From Acridotheres tristis (Eukaryota; Chordata; Aves; Passeriformes; Sturnidae): a stretch of 64,000 nt of DNA. Below the pieces are notes generated by a model, which worked only from the letters and a program-made list of their open reading frames with translations, was not told the origin of the DNA and did not search any database. Below are positions 50,101-62,469 of this stretch, piece by piece. Both the position numbers and the translations under genes were made by a program. Position 1 is the first letter of the stretch; the number at the start of each line of letters is the position of its first letter. The DNA is taken from contig CM072887.1 of NCBI GenBank assembly GCA_037013685.1, positions 49,713,154 to 49,777,153 on the forward strand, written 5' to 3'.

Positions 50101-53100
50101 CCAGAGGGAAGTTCCTCAGCAGCTGTTGTTCTGCTGCTTTCATTTGGGTCATAAGATGGGAAGGATGGTCTTCATATACTGCCTTTCTTTTTCATTAAAA
50201 GGTAGAACCAGTTCATGTGGGAGGATTTTCTTTGTTGGAAGAGTATTTTTCAGATGTTCTGTTTCTATTCCTATTCCTGGCTTTTATGGATGTTTATAAA
50301 CCTGAACAGAAAAAATGGGAAAAAGCCAAACAAACCAATCCAGCTTCCTTGCAGTCTTCTGTCATGTTGTCATTTTTGAAAGAAAAGTTAATTTTTTGGT
50401 GGCTTCGTCAAACATGAAACACAACCTTGTTTAAACAGTGAGCTATCTTTGCACAAATGTGTGTGTGTTTGGAATATTGTATGTTATTTCTGTTTTAGAA
50501 GACATTTATGTACTGCTCTTTCCAGCTATTTTCAAAATCACTGTTCCAAATCACTACAGAGGAATATGAGAAAATATTTATTTTTTTATGTGGAAACATA
50601 ACATCTCGAAAGAAGCAGCACGCGCTTGTAGTTGCAACTTGACAGCCTACGTTGAAGCTGTTCTGCTACACAAAACTGCATGCTGTCTTGTTTTGTTCTC
50701 CTAGGCTGTGAAACCCATCTTGAAACTGAGAGTTAAATAGAAATTCTTTTATCATTATTTTGGCATTCTTTTGAAAGGGGCTGCTGGGAGAATAGATCTT
50801 GCTCTGATACCGTGTAATCTTTCATTTTCCCTGAAGTTCAGTTTCACAGCTTTGGAAACCAGAAACTTGTTGAGCTGTTAGCTACTTGGAAGCAAATTAT
50901 ATTTGGGTGACAAACCGGCTTGTGACTATAGGTACGGATATGCAGTTTGGCCATGTAATTTCTATTTACTTCTCATCATAATCTCTCTTGACAGTAATCG
51001 TTAACACTGTCATCATAAAACATTAGGACAATGATTCTAGCTCTGACTTTTTGAAGAATATGTAAAAATTTATTTCTAATTATGAGAAGTACGAGGGCTT
51101 GATAACAAGAAATTTTAAAGTTTTCTAATACTGAAAAAAGTGCTTTATCTCATTTATAAAATAGTGATGAAATAACCCAGACCACTTTCAAGGGTGTGAA
51201 TTGATGGGAAGAGCTCTTCACGTTACCTAAAATGCGGCTCCCATACTGATCTGAATACCCTTTTTCCCTTCTAAGGCATATCTGTTGCCATGAACTGGGA
51301 AAATTGCACAAAGTTAGCTGTTTTCTGTTTCTCATATATTCTTTATGCAGGAACATGTGGCATGGTTATGTTTGGCAAGAGACATGGGTATGGAGAAGTC
51401 TGCAAGGGATGCTCGGTCCTGCACAGTTTGTTTTGTACAGATAATTTGAAATGTGTGGCAAAACCAAATGTTGCCTTGAGGTTTTTGTATGCTTTTCAGG
51501 TAGTGGAATTTTCTGCTTTTTTAAATATAGGAAAACTACAAAAAGCAGTAGAACTTTCTGCTGAGACAACTTAAATTACCCGTAGTGGGCTTCCCAGTTT
51601 CTCTTGTGCAAATCCTGCAGCATTTTAATCAAGGCCTTCTCCAAACCAGCAGACTTGATAAAAGCAAATCTCTGTTAGTGAAAGCAGGTGCTTTGACTAG
51701 CATGGCATAACCTGTGCTGTGGAGAGACAGGCACAGAGGCCCATTAGTTTTCTGGAGTATTTCATGTGCAGCTACAATGACAGTAGTGAAATGTCAGATG
51801 AGTCCTCACAAGAGGTGAGTAGAGACCAGCTTCTCCTCTTAGCAATGGTGTTTTCCAGAGCAATCTCAGTGCCACCATTTAACAGTTCATTGATTTTGCA
51901 TGATGGAAGGCTTTTATTAATTCTGTTGCTGTCTTCCAGCTGCTCTAGACCTGCTTTTGCTGTAGTGATTATGTGACCAGCCAGTTCACACTGTGTAGAT
52001 AGCAGATCAGATGAGGGAATGTGTGAAAACTTTGTAATCATCTAATTAACTTAAATGTTGAAGAAGACATATCGATGTCCAGGACTGTAGCACCTTTGCC
52101 TTTTCTTGCCCATAGTTAGACTGTGTGGGAAGTTCCTCAGGTAATCTAGCATCTGTAAGTTCTTAAGGAGAAACAGAAGAAGATCTCATTCCAAAGTACT
52201 TCCACTGACTGACTAAGAAAAGGGGAAAAAAAGTCTGTTGAAAATCGCCTTTGTTCTGGCGTCCAGACACCCAGTATATGATCATAATTAAGTAATTGCA
52301 GACATATTCTGTGGAATACATGGGCTGTGGTAATGGTTTTTGTATTTCAGTCACTTATTTTATTAATTTCATTTTTTGTCCACATAATGAGGAGTCTCTA
52401 AACTTCTCAGGGGGCTAGAGATCATATGTTTTTGCGTACAAACTCAAAAATGTGTTCAAAGGCTAATCAAGGAAACACTTTCCTTTTTTAGTCAGTTAAC
52501 TATGGATGAACAAGTATGGTGTCTGTATTAAATTCTAGACTTGTCTGTGTAGTACTTTCTCAGCTGTCAGCTATAATTATACCTGCAACTGTTAGAACAT
52601 TTACTCTCTGAAACACAGTGAGAGCACAAGTGGATTTTTGGCGTGTTCTTTTTTGTTTTTTTTGCTGCCTTCTTGCAATGGTGGAAAGGAATATGTACCA
52701 AAAGAGATGAATAAAGGAAATGCATAAGTGAGAATTGTTCATACTGGTGTCTCTGGTACCTTGCCTCACATATGACTTCTGACAATTTGCCTTTCGTGGC
52801 TTCAGTTTAACTGGCTTCTCTGAGGTCAATTGTGTAAGGATGCTGTAATTGTGAACTGTACTTTGACACCTTAAATATGATGAAAGAAAGACTGACCACG
52901 AGGAATAACTTTGCAGAGATGCTTGCTGTGGTAGTGTGACTTGAATCGAAGTCTGGGAGAATGGGTGGGAAAACTCTCTGAACTGGTAAACTGACTGATT
53001 TTGTTTCAGTGCAGGTAAGTTATCACTCCTGCTCTTGACCAGCAACATTAGAGTAAATAATAGCAACATTATACTTAATAACGCACAGTAAAAGAGTGGA

Positions 53101-56100
53101 AAAAATTTAGTCACTGGTAACAAATAAAATTGTTGCTTCTGAAAGACATCTCCAAACTTGCACGTTCTTAGAGGGCTTTTCAGAGATGCGAGACAAGCAA
53201 TAACAAAATATTTGTCACATGTATAGAAGGAACTTCTAAAGAGTCTCTAGGGAAAGCCTCTTGTCTCTGTTCTCTCCAATTTGGTAATTTGTTTTTAATG
53301 ACTGAAAATTCCATATTCTGAAATGAAATAGGCTTTTTCTTCTTTGAAGGAAGAAAATTCTTTTGGGAATGTGTTTGGCTTGCAATTTATAGGCTGCTCC
53401 CTGAAGTAAGGGTATTGCAGAAGAACTCTTCTTGCAAGTGTGCCACTTCTGGCATTTGAAACAGAGACAGAAATTAAGTGAAGGATGTGGCATCTTCCAG
53501 GAAATGGCTCAGGAAAGTTTTTCTGTGCTATTTGTGCCTCTTTCTTCGGTGTAAGTTTTAAGAACTACAGTAATCTTGAATTTACTGAAGGTAGCCTTGA
53601 ACATTTTGGTTGTTTATAGCCTTTTCCAAAAACTTGCTGGGAAAGGGACCACTAGCACAGCAAAGATCTGTTGTTGTAGAGCGTCTGATTTGTGTATTAC
53701 TGCTGTAGGACAGGTGATGACGGATAGTGTGTCTCTTACTGAGAGTCAGAATCAAAGTACATCTAGCAGCACAAAACCTCTCGTTCTACTGCATATTTTG
53801 TTGTGTTATTTGTGCCAGCAGTGATAAGGATGGGATTAAAAACAATGCAACAGAGTGGTGTTCCTCAGATAGAAATTTAAAGTCCTAAGGGAAAAAAGCC
53901 AGTCATAGCAGTCTTTCTCCTCAAGGCTCTATGCACCTCTGCCATAAGTCCTGGGGCTCTGGCTGAGACTTCAGGGGAACTTCAGGAAGCTGATTGCTGT
54001 GGTTTAGATAGGATGAGGCGGGACTTGACAATGGAAGACCCTGCATAAGCTTGGTAATATTTGAAAGCAGCCATACAGAGGTTGAAAGACAGCCTGACAG
54101 CCCTGTTGGAGCAGTACTTTCTGATGAAGTGGAAGAATTAGGAAGACAGAAATACAGATAAGTAATATTTGTAATACTTGAGTAAGCATCTGTGGTGGGA
54201 TGAACCTGCTACAGCATCTAAAATTTTTTTCTAAGAACTCAAGTAGAAAATTTCCAATCCCTTTGGAGCCTCCCAGCTGCAACAGAGCAGCCAGCAATGG
54301 GGGTCATATGTAGTCTGTGGTACTTTGGTGAGGAGCTGGAAAATGTCATTGGTTCATAAATGCAGAACATTCTATTGTAGAGCATTGTTTTGTGTAGAAG
54401 CTGATATTGATGCTATGAGATAATTGAAGTAAACTGTTTTTTGCTCAAGGATATAGCAAAGATGCTACTTTGCTGATAAAATACTGTGTTGCATTTGGAT
54501 TTTTTCACCTGTCTTTGCTGCAGAACTGTTTGGCTTGTAAAATTTAGCTATCCCGAAGGTCAGTGGTGGTGATACAGTCTGTATTTGCCTAGGCAATGTA
54601 CTGAAGGCTCTCCTTTCTGTACTGAGAATGTAAGCTCTTTGTCTTGCTTTTCAAAGTTCTCTGCTTCCTCCTTCTCTCCCTAGCAGTTGTCCCTTGCTCA
54701 CTCCTAAAGAAAAGATCTATTCCTGACTCTACCCATGCTTGTGAAGCTGGGCTTACTTGCTTACTTACTTGCGTTGCTTGCTTGTTTCTCAAACAGACAT
54801 CTCTGTGTGTTCTTCCCATGTTGCCTCTCAGGCTTCAAAGCAGCCCTCCAGAAACATTCACAATGCTTTCTCCTTGCTTCTTGAAGCTTTGCAGTGGTAT
54901 CCACAAATGTTTGAGGAGAGCTAATGCTTCTGAGATGCTTTGATTTTGAATATTAAATAGACTGTGATGTCACTTTGTTCCTTTATTCGTGTATTTCTTA
55001 CCTCCTTTCACATGCTTATCTCTTTTGGCAAATACTGCTTTTTGTACTGACCCAGGGCTAGTGCTTGTGGCCCTTCAGTAATGCAGGTTGTTAGTAAGAG
55101 CTTGCGTGTATTTGTCACAGTGTTTAGAGAAAGTAGTGCAATAAATGGGCCATTAAGTTATTAATGTATCTGTTTTGCCTTTCGCAGAAGCCCCTTGTGC
55201 TACTCCACTGATCTGTAGCTTTGGAAGGCCGGTGGACCTGGAGAAGGATGACTACCAGAAGGTTATATGCAACAACGAGCATTGTCCTTACAGCACTTGG
55301 ATGCACCTTCAGTGCTTCTACGAGTGGGAAAGCAGCATCCTCGTCCAGTTCAATTGCATTGGCAGAGCCAGGAGTTGGAACGAAAAGCAGTGTCGCCAAA
55401 ACATGTGGACTAAGAAGGGGTACGACCTGGCTTTTCGGTTTTGCTCCTGTCGGTGTGGGCAGGGTCATTTAAAGAAGGACACGGACTGGTACCAGGTGAA
55501 GCGAATGCAGGATGACAAGAAGAAGAAATCAGTGTTGGAGAAGAGTACGGGAAGGTCCATGACAGAGTCAGCAGAGGAGGCCAAAAAAGGCAGGCCGGCC
55601 AACAAGCCGCAGAAAGGCTTGAGTAATGACCTCCAGCGAAGGCACTCCATGGACAGGCAGAACTCCCAGGAGAAGGGTGTCATGGGTGGCAGCTATGCTG
55701 TTCGTTCACCTTGTATCTCTCCTGGCCAGTCCCCGCCCACTGGCTACTCCATCCTCGCCCCCACACATTTCAGTGGCCCTCGTTCCTCGCGATACTTGGG
55801 AGAGTTTTTGAAGAATGCCATTCACCTGGAGCCCCATAAGAAGAACATGGCCGGTGGGGGCATGTTCAGGAATGCACATTTTGATTACGGGGCGGCTGGT
55901 TTGCAGGCACATAGATCAGGACACTTTGATAGCCCTGTGCAGTTCCTGAGAAGGCTCGATCTATCGGAGCTGCTCACTCACATCCCCAGGCATAAATTGA
56001 ATACTTTCCATGTGCGGATGGAAGACGATGCCCAGGTGGGCCAAGGGGAGGACCTTCGGAAGTTCATCCTTGCTGCTCTCAGTGCCAGCCACAGGAACGT

Positions 56101-59100
56101 TGTAAACTGTGCTCTGTGCCACAGGGCACTGCCAGTGTTTGAACAGTTTCCGCTGGTGGACGGGACCCTGTTCCTTAGCCCATCAAGACATGATGAGATT
56201 GAATACGATGTTCCCTGTCACCTTCAAGGTACAGGTTGTCTGTCAGTCATGCTAGGTTTCATTAAACGATGGAACTGCCTTCTGTGCCCTGTCCCTGCCA
56301 TTAAAGTTTTTCATCCTGATTCTGCATTTTTAAGCAGCTCTGTAAATCTTGAAGTAATGTCCAAAATACTCAAGTGATTGAAACACTTAGAAGGAGTTAC
56401 AAAAAGATGCTGTTTAGAAAGATCCATGCCTTGTGTTTGGGCTTACAACTAAACAAGTTCTGATCTGGTTTCTAGGTAGACCATGGACAGGTTTTCCAGC
56501 CAATCTGTTCTGGAGCATACGTATGCTTGTTTATCTCTTAGGAACTTTACTCCAAGATGCACATCAACCTTTTAAACAACCTTTTCAATTTAAGTATGCT
56601 GTTCTGCAGTCTGGGTGAAAGTTGTGTTTGTACCACTGATGAGGGTGAGGTACTCCTCATCTGCTTTCAGACTAGAGAGTATCAGTTTTGTTTTATAGTG
56701 AAGTATTATTTCTTAAACTTGGAAAAGGCTGTAGTCTGGCCTGTGTTAACACAGGCCTGGAGAGATTGGATCTGCTAAGAGTAAGCTTTTAATATGGTGT
56801 GTTAAAGCAGCAGTGTAGAAGTGAGGAGTTGGACTTATTTCCAAACATGCATGTGCTTGAGCTATGTCTTATGTCCTAGCTCTCAGATGAGTTGAGACCA
56901 CAGCACGTGGTCCTTTTTAACTCTTAGAGAGGAAAAAATGAATGTGGGCCAGCATGAGCTTTAGCTCTTCCTTAAAGCTGTGGCCCAAACTTAAGTGATT
57001 ACAGTGGTGCATGGCTAGATGTGCCTGTCCTGCAGCCTACTGGCAGCCAGCATGGCTGAAATAAGTCAGAGAAAAGTATTCCTAGTCTGCTGGTCAGAAG
57101 CATAGAATCGCATGTTGAAAAAGCGTGTTGGTAGGGTATTAATCAGAGATATTTTAACGTTTCTCACCTTTCAATAAAATACATTGTATTCCATGCATGG
57201 TCATAATGTGTTATATAACATACCTTTGCTCAGTAAACTTCGAGTTTTACTTTTTTTCTTTCCTTAAATCACTATGCACTAAGTCACTAAACTGTATTCA
57301 TGCTAACATTATTGTTCTGTCTTGCCTAATGTACTTTAAGGAGAAAAAGCAATAGGCAAATGTACAAGCCAGAAAAGTTCCAGGATAAACAGAATATACA
57401 TACATATGTGAGATAACTCTGCTTATTTGCTTTGGTGGGGAGTTACACAATGTGCTTGTGATTTTATCAGTACAAAAAGCTGGTTTAGTAATAGTGAAAC
57501 TCATAGTTTGTTAACATTTGCCCCTAAGAATGAAACTATGAAATTAATTTTTTTTGCCTTAATTATTTCTTAACTGTTGGATGATCTATCTGAAAAACTT
57601 GTTCAGACAAGTTGCTGTGAATAATTAATTATTAAAATTTTTGCTTACTTGTCCTGGATAAAATGGTTTATTGCCAGAAGTACTCTTTGAAATGAAATTA
57701 AGCTGTAAGGTGCTATTCCAGGCTGTTATTTTATTTTCATTACAGAAAATTGCTTTCTTTACTTGAGGCATGTTTAAGATACTAGGTGCCTCATTTCCTA
57801 TACAAAAAGTATCCTGAAAATTAAGGGGTGGGGGAACATAGTATTTTAACGTGCAGAAACAGTGCAGAAACTTCAGATAGAAAACGTTATTTATCTTCCT
57901 TCTTGACACAACTGCTATGCATGGAGTTGTTTGAACATCACCAATCTCAAGTGTTCACTTTAGGAACAGAGTTTCTTATATTATAAGTAGCAGAGCTAAT
58001 TATATCTATTATATGTATATTATATACACTTTAGTTTCATCCCATCATGTTTTCTAGAGCTGAATATGCAAGTGTAGAATAACTCAGTTTTTGCCAGCTC
58101 ACACTAGTAAATGTGTTTTGTATGTATATATTAAGAAGAATCTATTTTTTATTGGTTTTCTGAAATAGTTGGCTTAAAAACCAAAACAAGTAAAAACATA
58201 GACTGTTAATTTCAGAAATGTCTGATATAGACTAATCATAAATTATTAATATTTTGTTCCCATTTTTGTAGAAGAGTTACAAGATATGTGTCTGTTGGAT
58301 TATAATTTGTGACATGTTCAGTGCTTTGATGCTAAAGAGCACAAATTGCAATCCAAAGTGAACACATGTTAAACACAGTCTTGTTTTGTTGCTGGTCTGT
58401 AACTTCGCTACTGCTTAGCTCTGTCTTACATAGCAGTGCAAAATCGGGGATGTTACAGGATTACTACTCGGTGTCAGGCCACCTCTAATAGCCAACTATT
58501 AAATTGCAAATCAGTTTAGTCACTACAAGTCAGGCATAATCTAGGTGCCAGATCTTTATAATTTATGTAGGAATTTTGTCTTTTTGTGAAAGTCGGTCTC
58601 AGATTTTGTATTGGTTAGTTTAATCACATGTATGTAGTGAAAATATTTGATTTCCAAATCTGAGCTGCTTGTTTTTTATGGAAATGAGTGTAACTCAGGT
58701 TTGGAAAGTCATTGTGCATATAGAGCCTAAGGTCATGATAGAGCTCAATATATTCATAGTTCTGAATGGCATGTTAAAGTCTTTGTATGTGCAATATATA
58801 ATGTAAATACACTGTTGTTAATGAGCAGTCAGAAGAAAGTACATGAAAAAAATTTGCTCTTCTGCTGTTGCTTTTTTCTATGGGGGCTATTAGGTTGTTG
58901 GTTCCCTCTTTGCTGGAAGATGCCAGCAAGTCGTTAAATAAATCTGTACCAAGTTTGTTAAATAAGCTTCAGCACTTCTCCACTTCTTATGTCAGGTGGG
59001 GATGATGCTAGGGCAATATTCTGATTTTGGAAACACAGCAGCTGATCTTACAGCTTAACCTGGCACGTCTTCTTGGAGATTTAGCAACTCCTTTTATAAA

Positions 59101-62100
59101 ATATTTTGCTAAGATCTACCAGCAAATGATGTAAGGGAGAGTGGGCAGGGTGGTGACTAATTCCTGAGTTCTGCATAGCTTCAGTCAAGCCTTGTGTATT
59201 TCCTATAGAGAAGTACTTTTTACTTTGTCATTCACTCTTTATAAAGAAAAAAAAGAAAAAGATGTGATTTGTATCACTAAAGGTCAGATACACCATTGCA
59301 GAAATGTCTGTTTTAATCTTCTTTTCGTCTCCTTAAGATGTGTCTTTTCTGTCCACAGGAAGGCTTATGCACCTCTATGCTGTTTGTGTAGACTGCTTAG
59401 AAGGGGTTCACAAAATTATCTGTATTAAGTGCAAGTCCCGATGGGATGGAAGCTGGCATCAGCTGGGAACTATGTATACCTATGATATTCTGGCAGCATC
59501 TCCCTGTTGTCAGGTTAGTACCAAACATAAGTAAGACTCCACATAAGGGGAAATTCCAACTGATTAGATAAAGTCAAGGCTGTGTATCTCTTTTCCCTTT
59601 CCTCCTTCCATCTTTCTTTTCCTGCCTGTACCTATGAGTGCAATACAAGAGGGCTGACGGGTCTCTGTCCCTTTGTCTTAAGAGGTACAATCCTTAAGAG
59701 GACTTTAGCTAGGCTAAAGTCATTGCAAGGGTCAGTGGTTAATACACTTATGTTTTTAAATAAAGCTCTCTTTAAATGCATTGGTAATTAAATCTGATGC
59801 TTCATCACTAGTGTCAGCTGTAGTTCCACATTTTGAGCAGATGTTTCATGTTTCCAGCGTTTTTTTGTTCATAAATTGTGTTTTATCATAATTGTAGCAA
59901 AAAGGCACCAAGGGAACAGAAAGGTCCAAAGTGTCTTTATTCTTGGAGATGACTCAGCTCTCCTTAATCTTTGTTGTGGCTGACCCTGGTGATGGTACTC
60001 ACCCACCACAGCCTGAAGCAACTTCATGTTCATTAAACACCTAGGAGAGGAAGATCCAAGGCCTGGGGCTACTCCAGAATAGACTCGTGCCTGAGACAGC
60101 AGGATTGTTTGCATTCCAGAGAATTAATTGTCCATGTGAGGGACACAGCACTTCTGCTGTGCAGGTAGGGGTAGGCAGCTGTGAAAAAACCATCTGTCTG
60201 GAAATGACTCAGTGCTCTGCTCCAGATGCTCAGACACACAGGTGGTGGTAGTAGGTCAGGACAGGAGCCTTGCAGAGAGGCAGAGATCTCAAACTGGAAT
60301 CACTCCGTGGTAATGTGCATACTTTAAAGCCATCTGAAATCCCATTTTGTCAATATGCGAAATGAGAGTTTATTTTAAATTTAACGTGTTTACCAAAATG
60401 TGTTGCTCAAAAGACAAGTGGTATTGCTGCTGCTGCTGGTTAAGGTGACATTGGTAGCAATTGTAACTACAGACTGATATATTACCTCCAAATTTAGTAT
60501 CTTGAAGTTGTAACTTTCTTTTAAAATAGGAACTTTTAAAGATAAAGAAAGCACTGATACTGACTTACTACCTTTGTAAAAGTCATCAGTTTTAAATCTG
60601 AATTGCTTCTGTTGAATGTACAAGAAAAGATTTAAGAGCACATTAGACAAGAGCCTTAATTACATGATTAATGGACAGTGTGACAGTACATGGTATAAGA
60701 ACTGTCTGTAAAAGCATTAGCTGCAGTGACTGTGATTGCTAGATAATAAGCATTATTGTTTCACCAGGATTGTTACAGATGATTCTGTGCATACAGAAGA
60801 ATGACATTTAAATATGGTATATAATATAATTCCAAATTGCCTTTCTGGATTTATTTTGAATAATTTCATGCCTTACTTCAAAATATTTAACTCTACGTCT
60901 CAAATTTGCATGTTGAATAGCGAACTGCAACCATTGTCAGATTGCTAACTCTTAGCTGATGTGCTGGACAGTAGTAAAGGAGAAAACACTTTGGCTCAGA
61001 GTTCCATAAAAATTCATAACCTAGGAGATTGTATTTCTTAAAATTTCTGCTTTTCAAGCAGAGCAGGTAGCAGTGAAGATGTTGATTTGTTTCTTTTTGA
61101 GCCTGGTCTCAACAGGGATAGTACTTCAATAATTTCCTCCTCTCCTCATCCAGGAAAATCCCTTAAATCAAGATGACCTAGACAATACTTTTTGTTCTTT
61201 TCAGTGGAGAGCTGAAGCTTTCATTAGTGTACTGGGCAGTGAGGTTAAACTACGGTGCAGCTTAGGCCCTTGCTGCTCATTTTCCACCTTTACTCTTTAA
61301 CTTCTTTACAATCTCAAAACCTTTCTGCTTCTCTTGAGTATTCCAAAGGGCTTGCTGAGCTTTCGTGCTGCCTGTTGCTTTCTTTTTATCAGATGGGCTG
61401 TGTTTCTCGGCTAGATTTCTTCTGAAGTCTCACTTTTTTGTAACAGCTGAATATTAATAGCTCTGTCCGTCCTCACCTATGACCTTGAATTATTTCTCAT
61501 ATCCACTCAGCTAATGTTGCTTCTTTCTCAGTTGGATTTTGTAGAATAGTTTGTGTTGAAGTGATGTTTAGTTTCTATAACCTGATATGTACTATAAATG
61601 TTTAAATAGGCACTTAAACTGACACAATACCATGTTGTGCTGATAAAGTAGATCAAGTTATACATTTAAGCCAAAAGATTAAAATCCTGATATATTTCAT
61701 AGACAGTTGATGTTCAAACGTAAACCTAAACGGTTGAATTGCATGGCACAAACATGAAATTTTTCTCTTTACTTCGATGCTTCAAAAATGATTCACTGAG
61801 ACACCACTTCTTGTGCTGGGAAATAAGGAATTGATTCAGAGACTAAGCAGCACAAAATAAACCTTGATATTCTCTATCTTCTATCAGTCAGAGTGGGAGG
61901 TGACTCACTCCCTAGAATTTGGTGGTGGTCTTAAATCTGGAAGGCATGGTGTGTGCCTGCGAGTTCCCAGTCCAGGTGAGGAATGTCCTTATCAGCACAT
62001 CCCATTACTGCCAGTTTCCTGACTGACCCCTTCTCCTGCTGGGGAGGACAGGGGACTGCCTCTTCTGGCCTTCTTTTCCAGAGATGAGAAGCTGAGGAGA

Positions 62101-62307
62101 GTGTGGTTATTTCAAAAAAGTGTTTTTGTTTGTTTTTTACAGGCTCGACTGAACTGTAAGCACTGTGGGAAGCCAGTAATAGATGTGCGGATTGGCATGC
62201 AGTATTTCTCTGAATACAGCAACGTCCAGCAGTGTCCTCACTGTGGAAATCTAGACTACCACTTTGTGAAGCCATTTTCTTCATTTAAAGTTTTGGAGGC
62301 TTATTGA
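40884..62307 (+). CDS. HECA: HECA, headcase protein homologue, complete CDS (four coding exons)
   Basis: The coding sequence joins 40884-41115, 55188-56228, 59359-59513 and 62143-62307 (1593 nt, 530 aa; human HECA is about 543 aa). HECA is the vertebrate homologue of Drosophila headcase, a growth and cell-cycle regulator of progenitor cells reported to partner with Unkempt. Residues 1-24 are the conserved MPNQKGGKGKKNKRANSSGD start, and 25-72 are a Gly/Ala tract. Residues 78-190 form the cysteine-rich headcase domain: C105, C110, H117, C120, then C163-x-C165-x-C167 and H171. A Ser/Pro/basic linker follows. The C-terminal half carries CxxC pairs at 385/388, 434/437, 446/449, 481/484 and 507/510, typical of zinc coordination (metal binding inferred). 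All frames join across GT-AG introns (14.1, 3.1 and 2.6 kb). The gene is intact. The short linker region diverges most from the human protein as I recall it. Confidence 0.97.
40958..41100 (+). repeat. GGC/GCG trinucleotide-rich tract coding a Gly/Ala run in HECA
   Basis: Near-continuous GGC, GCG and GGA triplets encode a low-complexity Gly/Ala segment (residues about 25-72). Human HECA has a similar but longer, more Ala-rich tract, which can account for most of the length difference. The G-runs on the coding strand could form an RNA G-quadruplex just after the start codon. Confidence 0.8.
41116..55187 (+). other. HECA intron 1
   Basis: About 14.1 kb, GT-AG, donor GTGAGC and acceptor TTTCGCAG. 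The first 390 bp are still CpG island. A T-run lies at 42,186-42,199 and a perfect 15 bp tandem duplication at 42,977-43,006. A GC-richer patch of unknown nature lies at about 46,610-46,870. An antisense open frame at 52,560-53,123 is considered and rejected separately. No gene inside the intron is supported. Confidence 0.8.
42977..43006. repeat. Perfect 15 bp tandem duplication in HECA intron 1
   Basis: GAGAATCTGGCTCAT occurs twice, head to tail, without a mismatch. It is a small recent duplication with no function indicated. Confidence 0.85.
55188..56228 (+). CDS. HECA: HECA coding exon 2 (main exon)
   Basis: It encodes residues 78-424 and the first base of codon 425. It begins EAPCATPLICSFGRP after the TTTCGCAG acceptor and contains the cysteine-rich headcase domain, the polar linker, and the strongly conserved segment LRRLDLSELLTHIPRHKLNT. 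It ends VPCHLQ|G at an unusual donor, GTACAG (56229), which is weak compared with GTRAGT. Confidence 0.96.
56229..59358 (+). other. HECA intron 2, with a possible alternative 3' end
   Basis: About 3.1 kb, GT-AG, weak donor GTACAG, acceptor GTCCACAG. The exon 2 frame stays open for 48 codons into the intron and stops at 56375-56377. Canonical AATAAA signals lie at 57173-57178 and 58937-58942. The rest is AT-rich without other support. Confidence 0.8.
57173..57178 (+). promoter_or_regulatory. Candidate intronic poly(A) signal in HECA intron 2
   Basis: AATAAA followed by T/G-bearing sequence within about 50 bases, roughly 800 nt after the in-frame intronic stop codon. It could end a transcript that keeps the start of intron 2. 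There is no proof of use. Confidence 0.35.
59359..59513 (+). CDS. HECA: HECA coding exon 3
   Basis: It completes codon 425 and encodes residues 426-476, with CxxC pairs at 434/437 and 446/449 and the conserved segment SRWDGSWHQLGTMYTYDI. Boundaries are GTCCACAG at the 5' side and GTTAGT at the 3' side, both GT-AG. Confidence 0.95.
59514..62142 (+). other. HECA intron 3
   Basis: About 2.6 kb, GT-AG, with a T-rich tract before the TTTTTACAG acceptor. It contains TGACTCA motifs at about 59,950 and 60,205 and no supported gene. Confidence 0.85.
62143..62307 (+). CDS. HECA: HECA coding exon 4 (terminal coding exon)
   Basis: It encodes residues 477-530 and the TGA stop at 62305-62307. It contains the CxxC pairs 481/484 and 507/510 in the arrangement of a small zinc-ribbon-like fold, and ends in the conserved PFSSFKVLEAY. 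Confidence 0.97.
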   Translation, partial: ARLNCKHCGKPVIDVRIGMQYFSEYSNVQQCPHCGNLDYHFVKPFSSFKVLEAY

Positions 62308-62433
62308 CGAAAGCTTTGCTTTAGTAATAGCTATTTTATGGGTATTTCAACTTTATTACATATCTTTTTATAGGATTCATTCTGTGATGAAATCTAATTT
62401 CTTTTCTAACTGAAAGAGCAGCTTCTTTGTCAG

Positions 62434-62455
62434 TGTACATATTAATATGTATATA
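62434..62455 (+). promoter_or_regulatory. Paired Pumilio response elements in the HECA 3'UTR
   Basis: TGTACATA (62434-62441) and TGTATATA (62448-62455) both match the established UGUANAUA motif bound by Pumilio proteins, six bases apart. They lie just before the proximal ATTAAA signal, so they would be in every HECA transcript. Confidence 0.5.
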
Positions 62456-62463
62456 TACATGTT

Positions 62464-62469
62464 ATTAAA
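62464..62469 (+). promoter_or_regulatory. Candidate proximal poly(A) signal of HECA
   Basis: ATTAAA, the commonest variant signal, about 160 nt after the stop codon. Weaker evidence than the distal site. Confidence 0.35.

Noticed and set aside
52560..53123. Antisense open frame of about 187 codons in HECA intron 1 with a hydrophobic N-terminal stretch
   Set aside because: The frame opens with TTG, and the first real Met falls inside the hydrophobic stretch. The hydrophobicity follows from T-rich codons. No homology, promoter or splice context supports a gene.
54004..54297. Antisense frame of about 97 codons with hydrophobic segments in HECA intron 1
   Set aside because: Short, with no recognisable domain and no independent support. 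It looks like a chance frame or an old repeat fragment.
57101..57140. Possible reverse CR1 tail (CATAGAATCGCATG...)
   Set aside because: The match is limited to one CATAGAATC octamer-like unit and the following bases do not fit.
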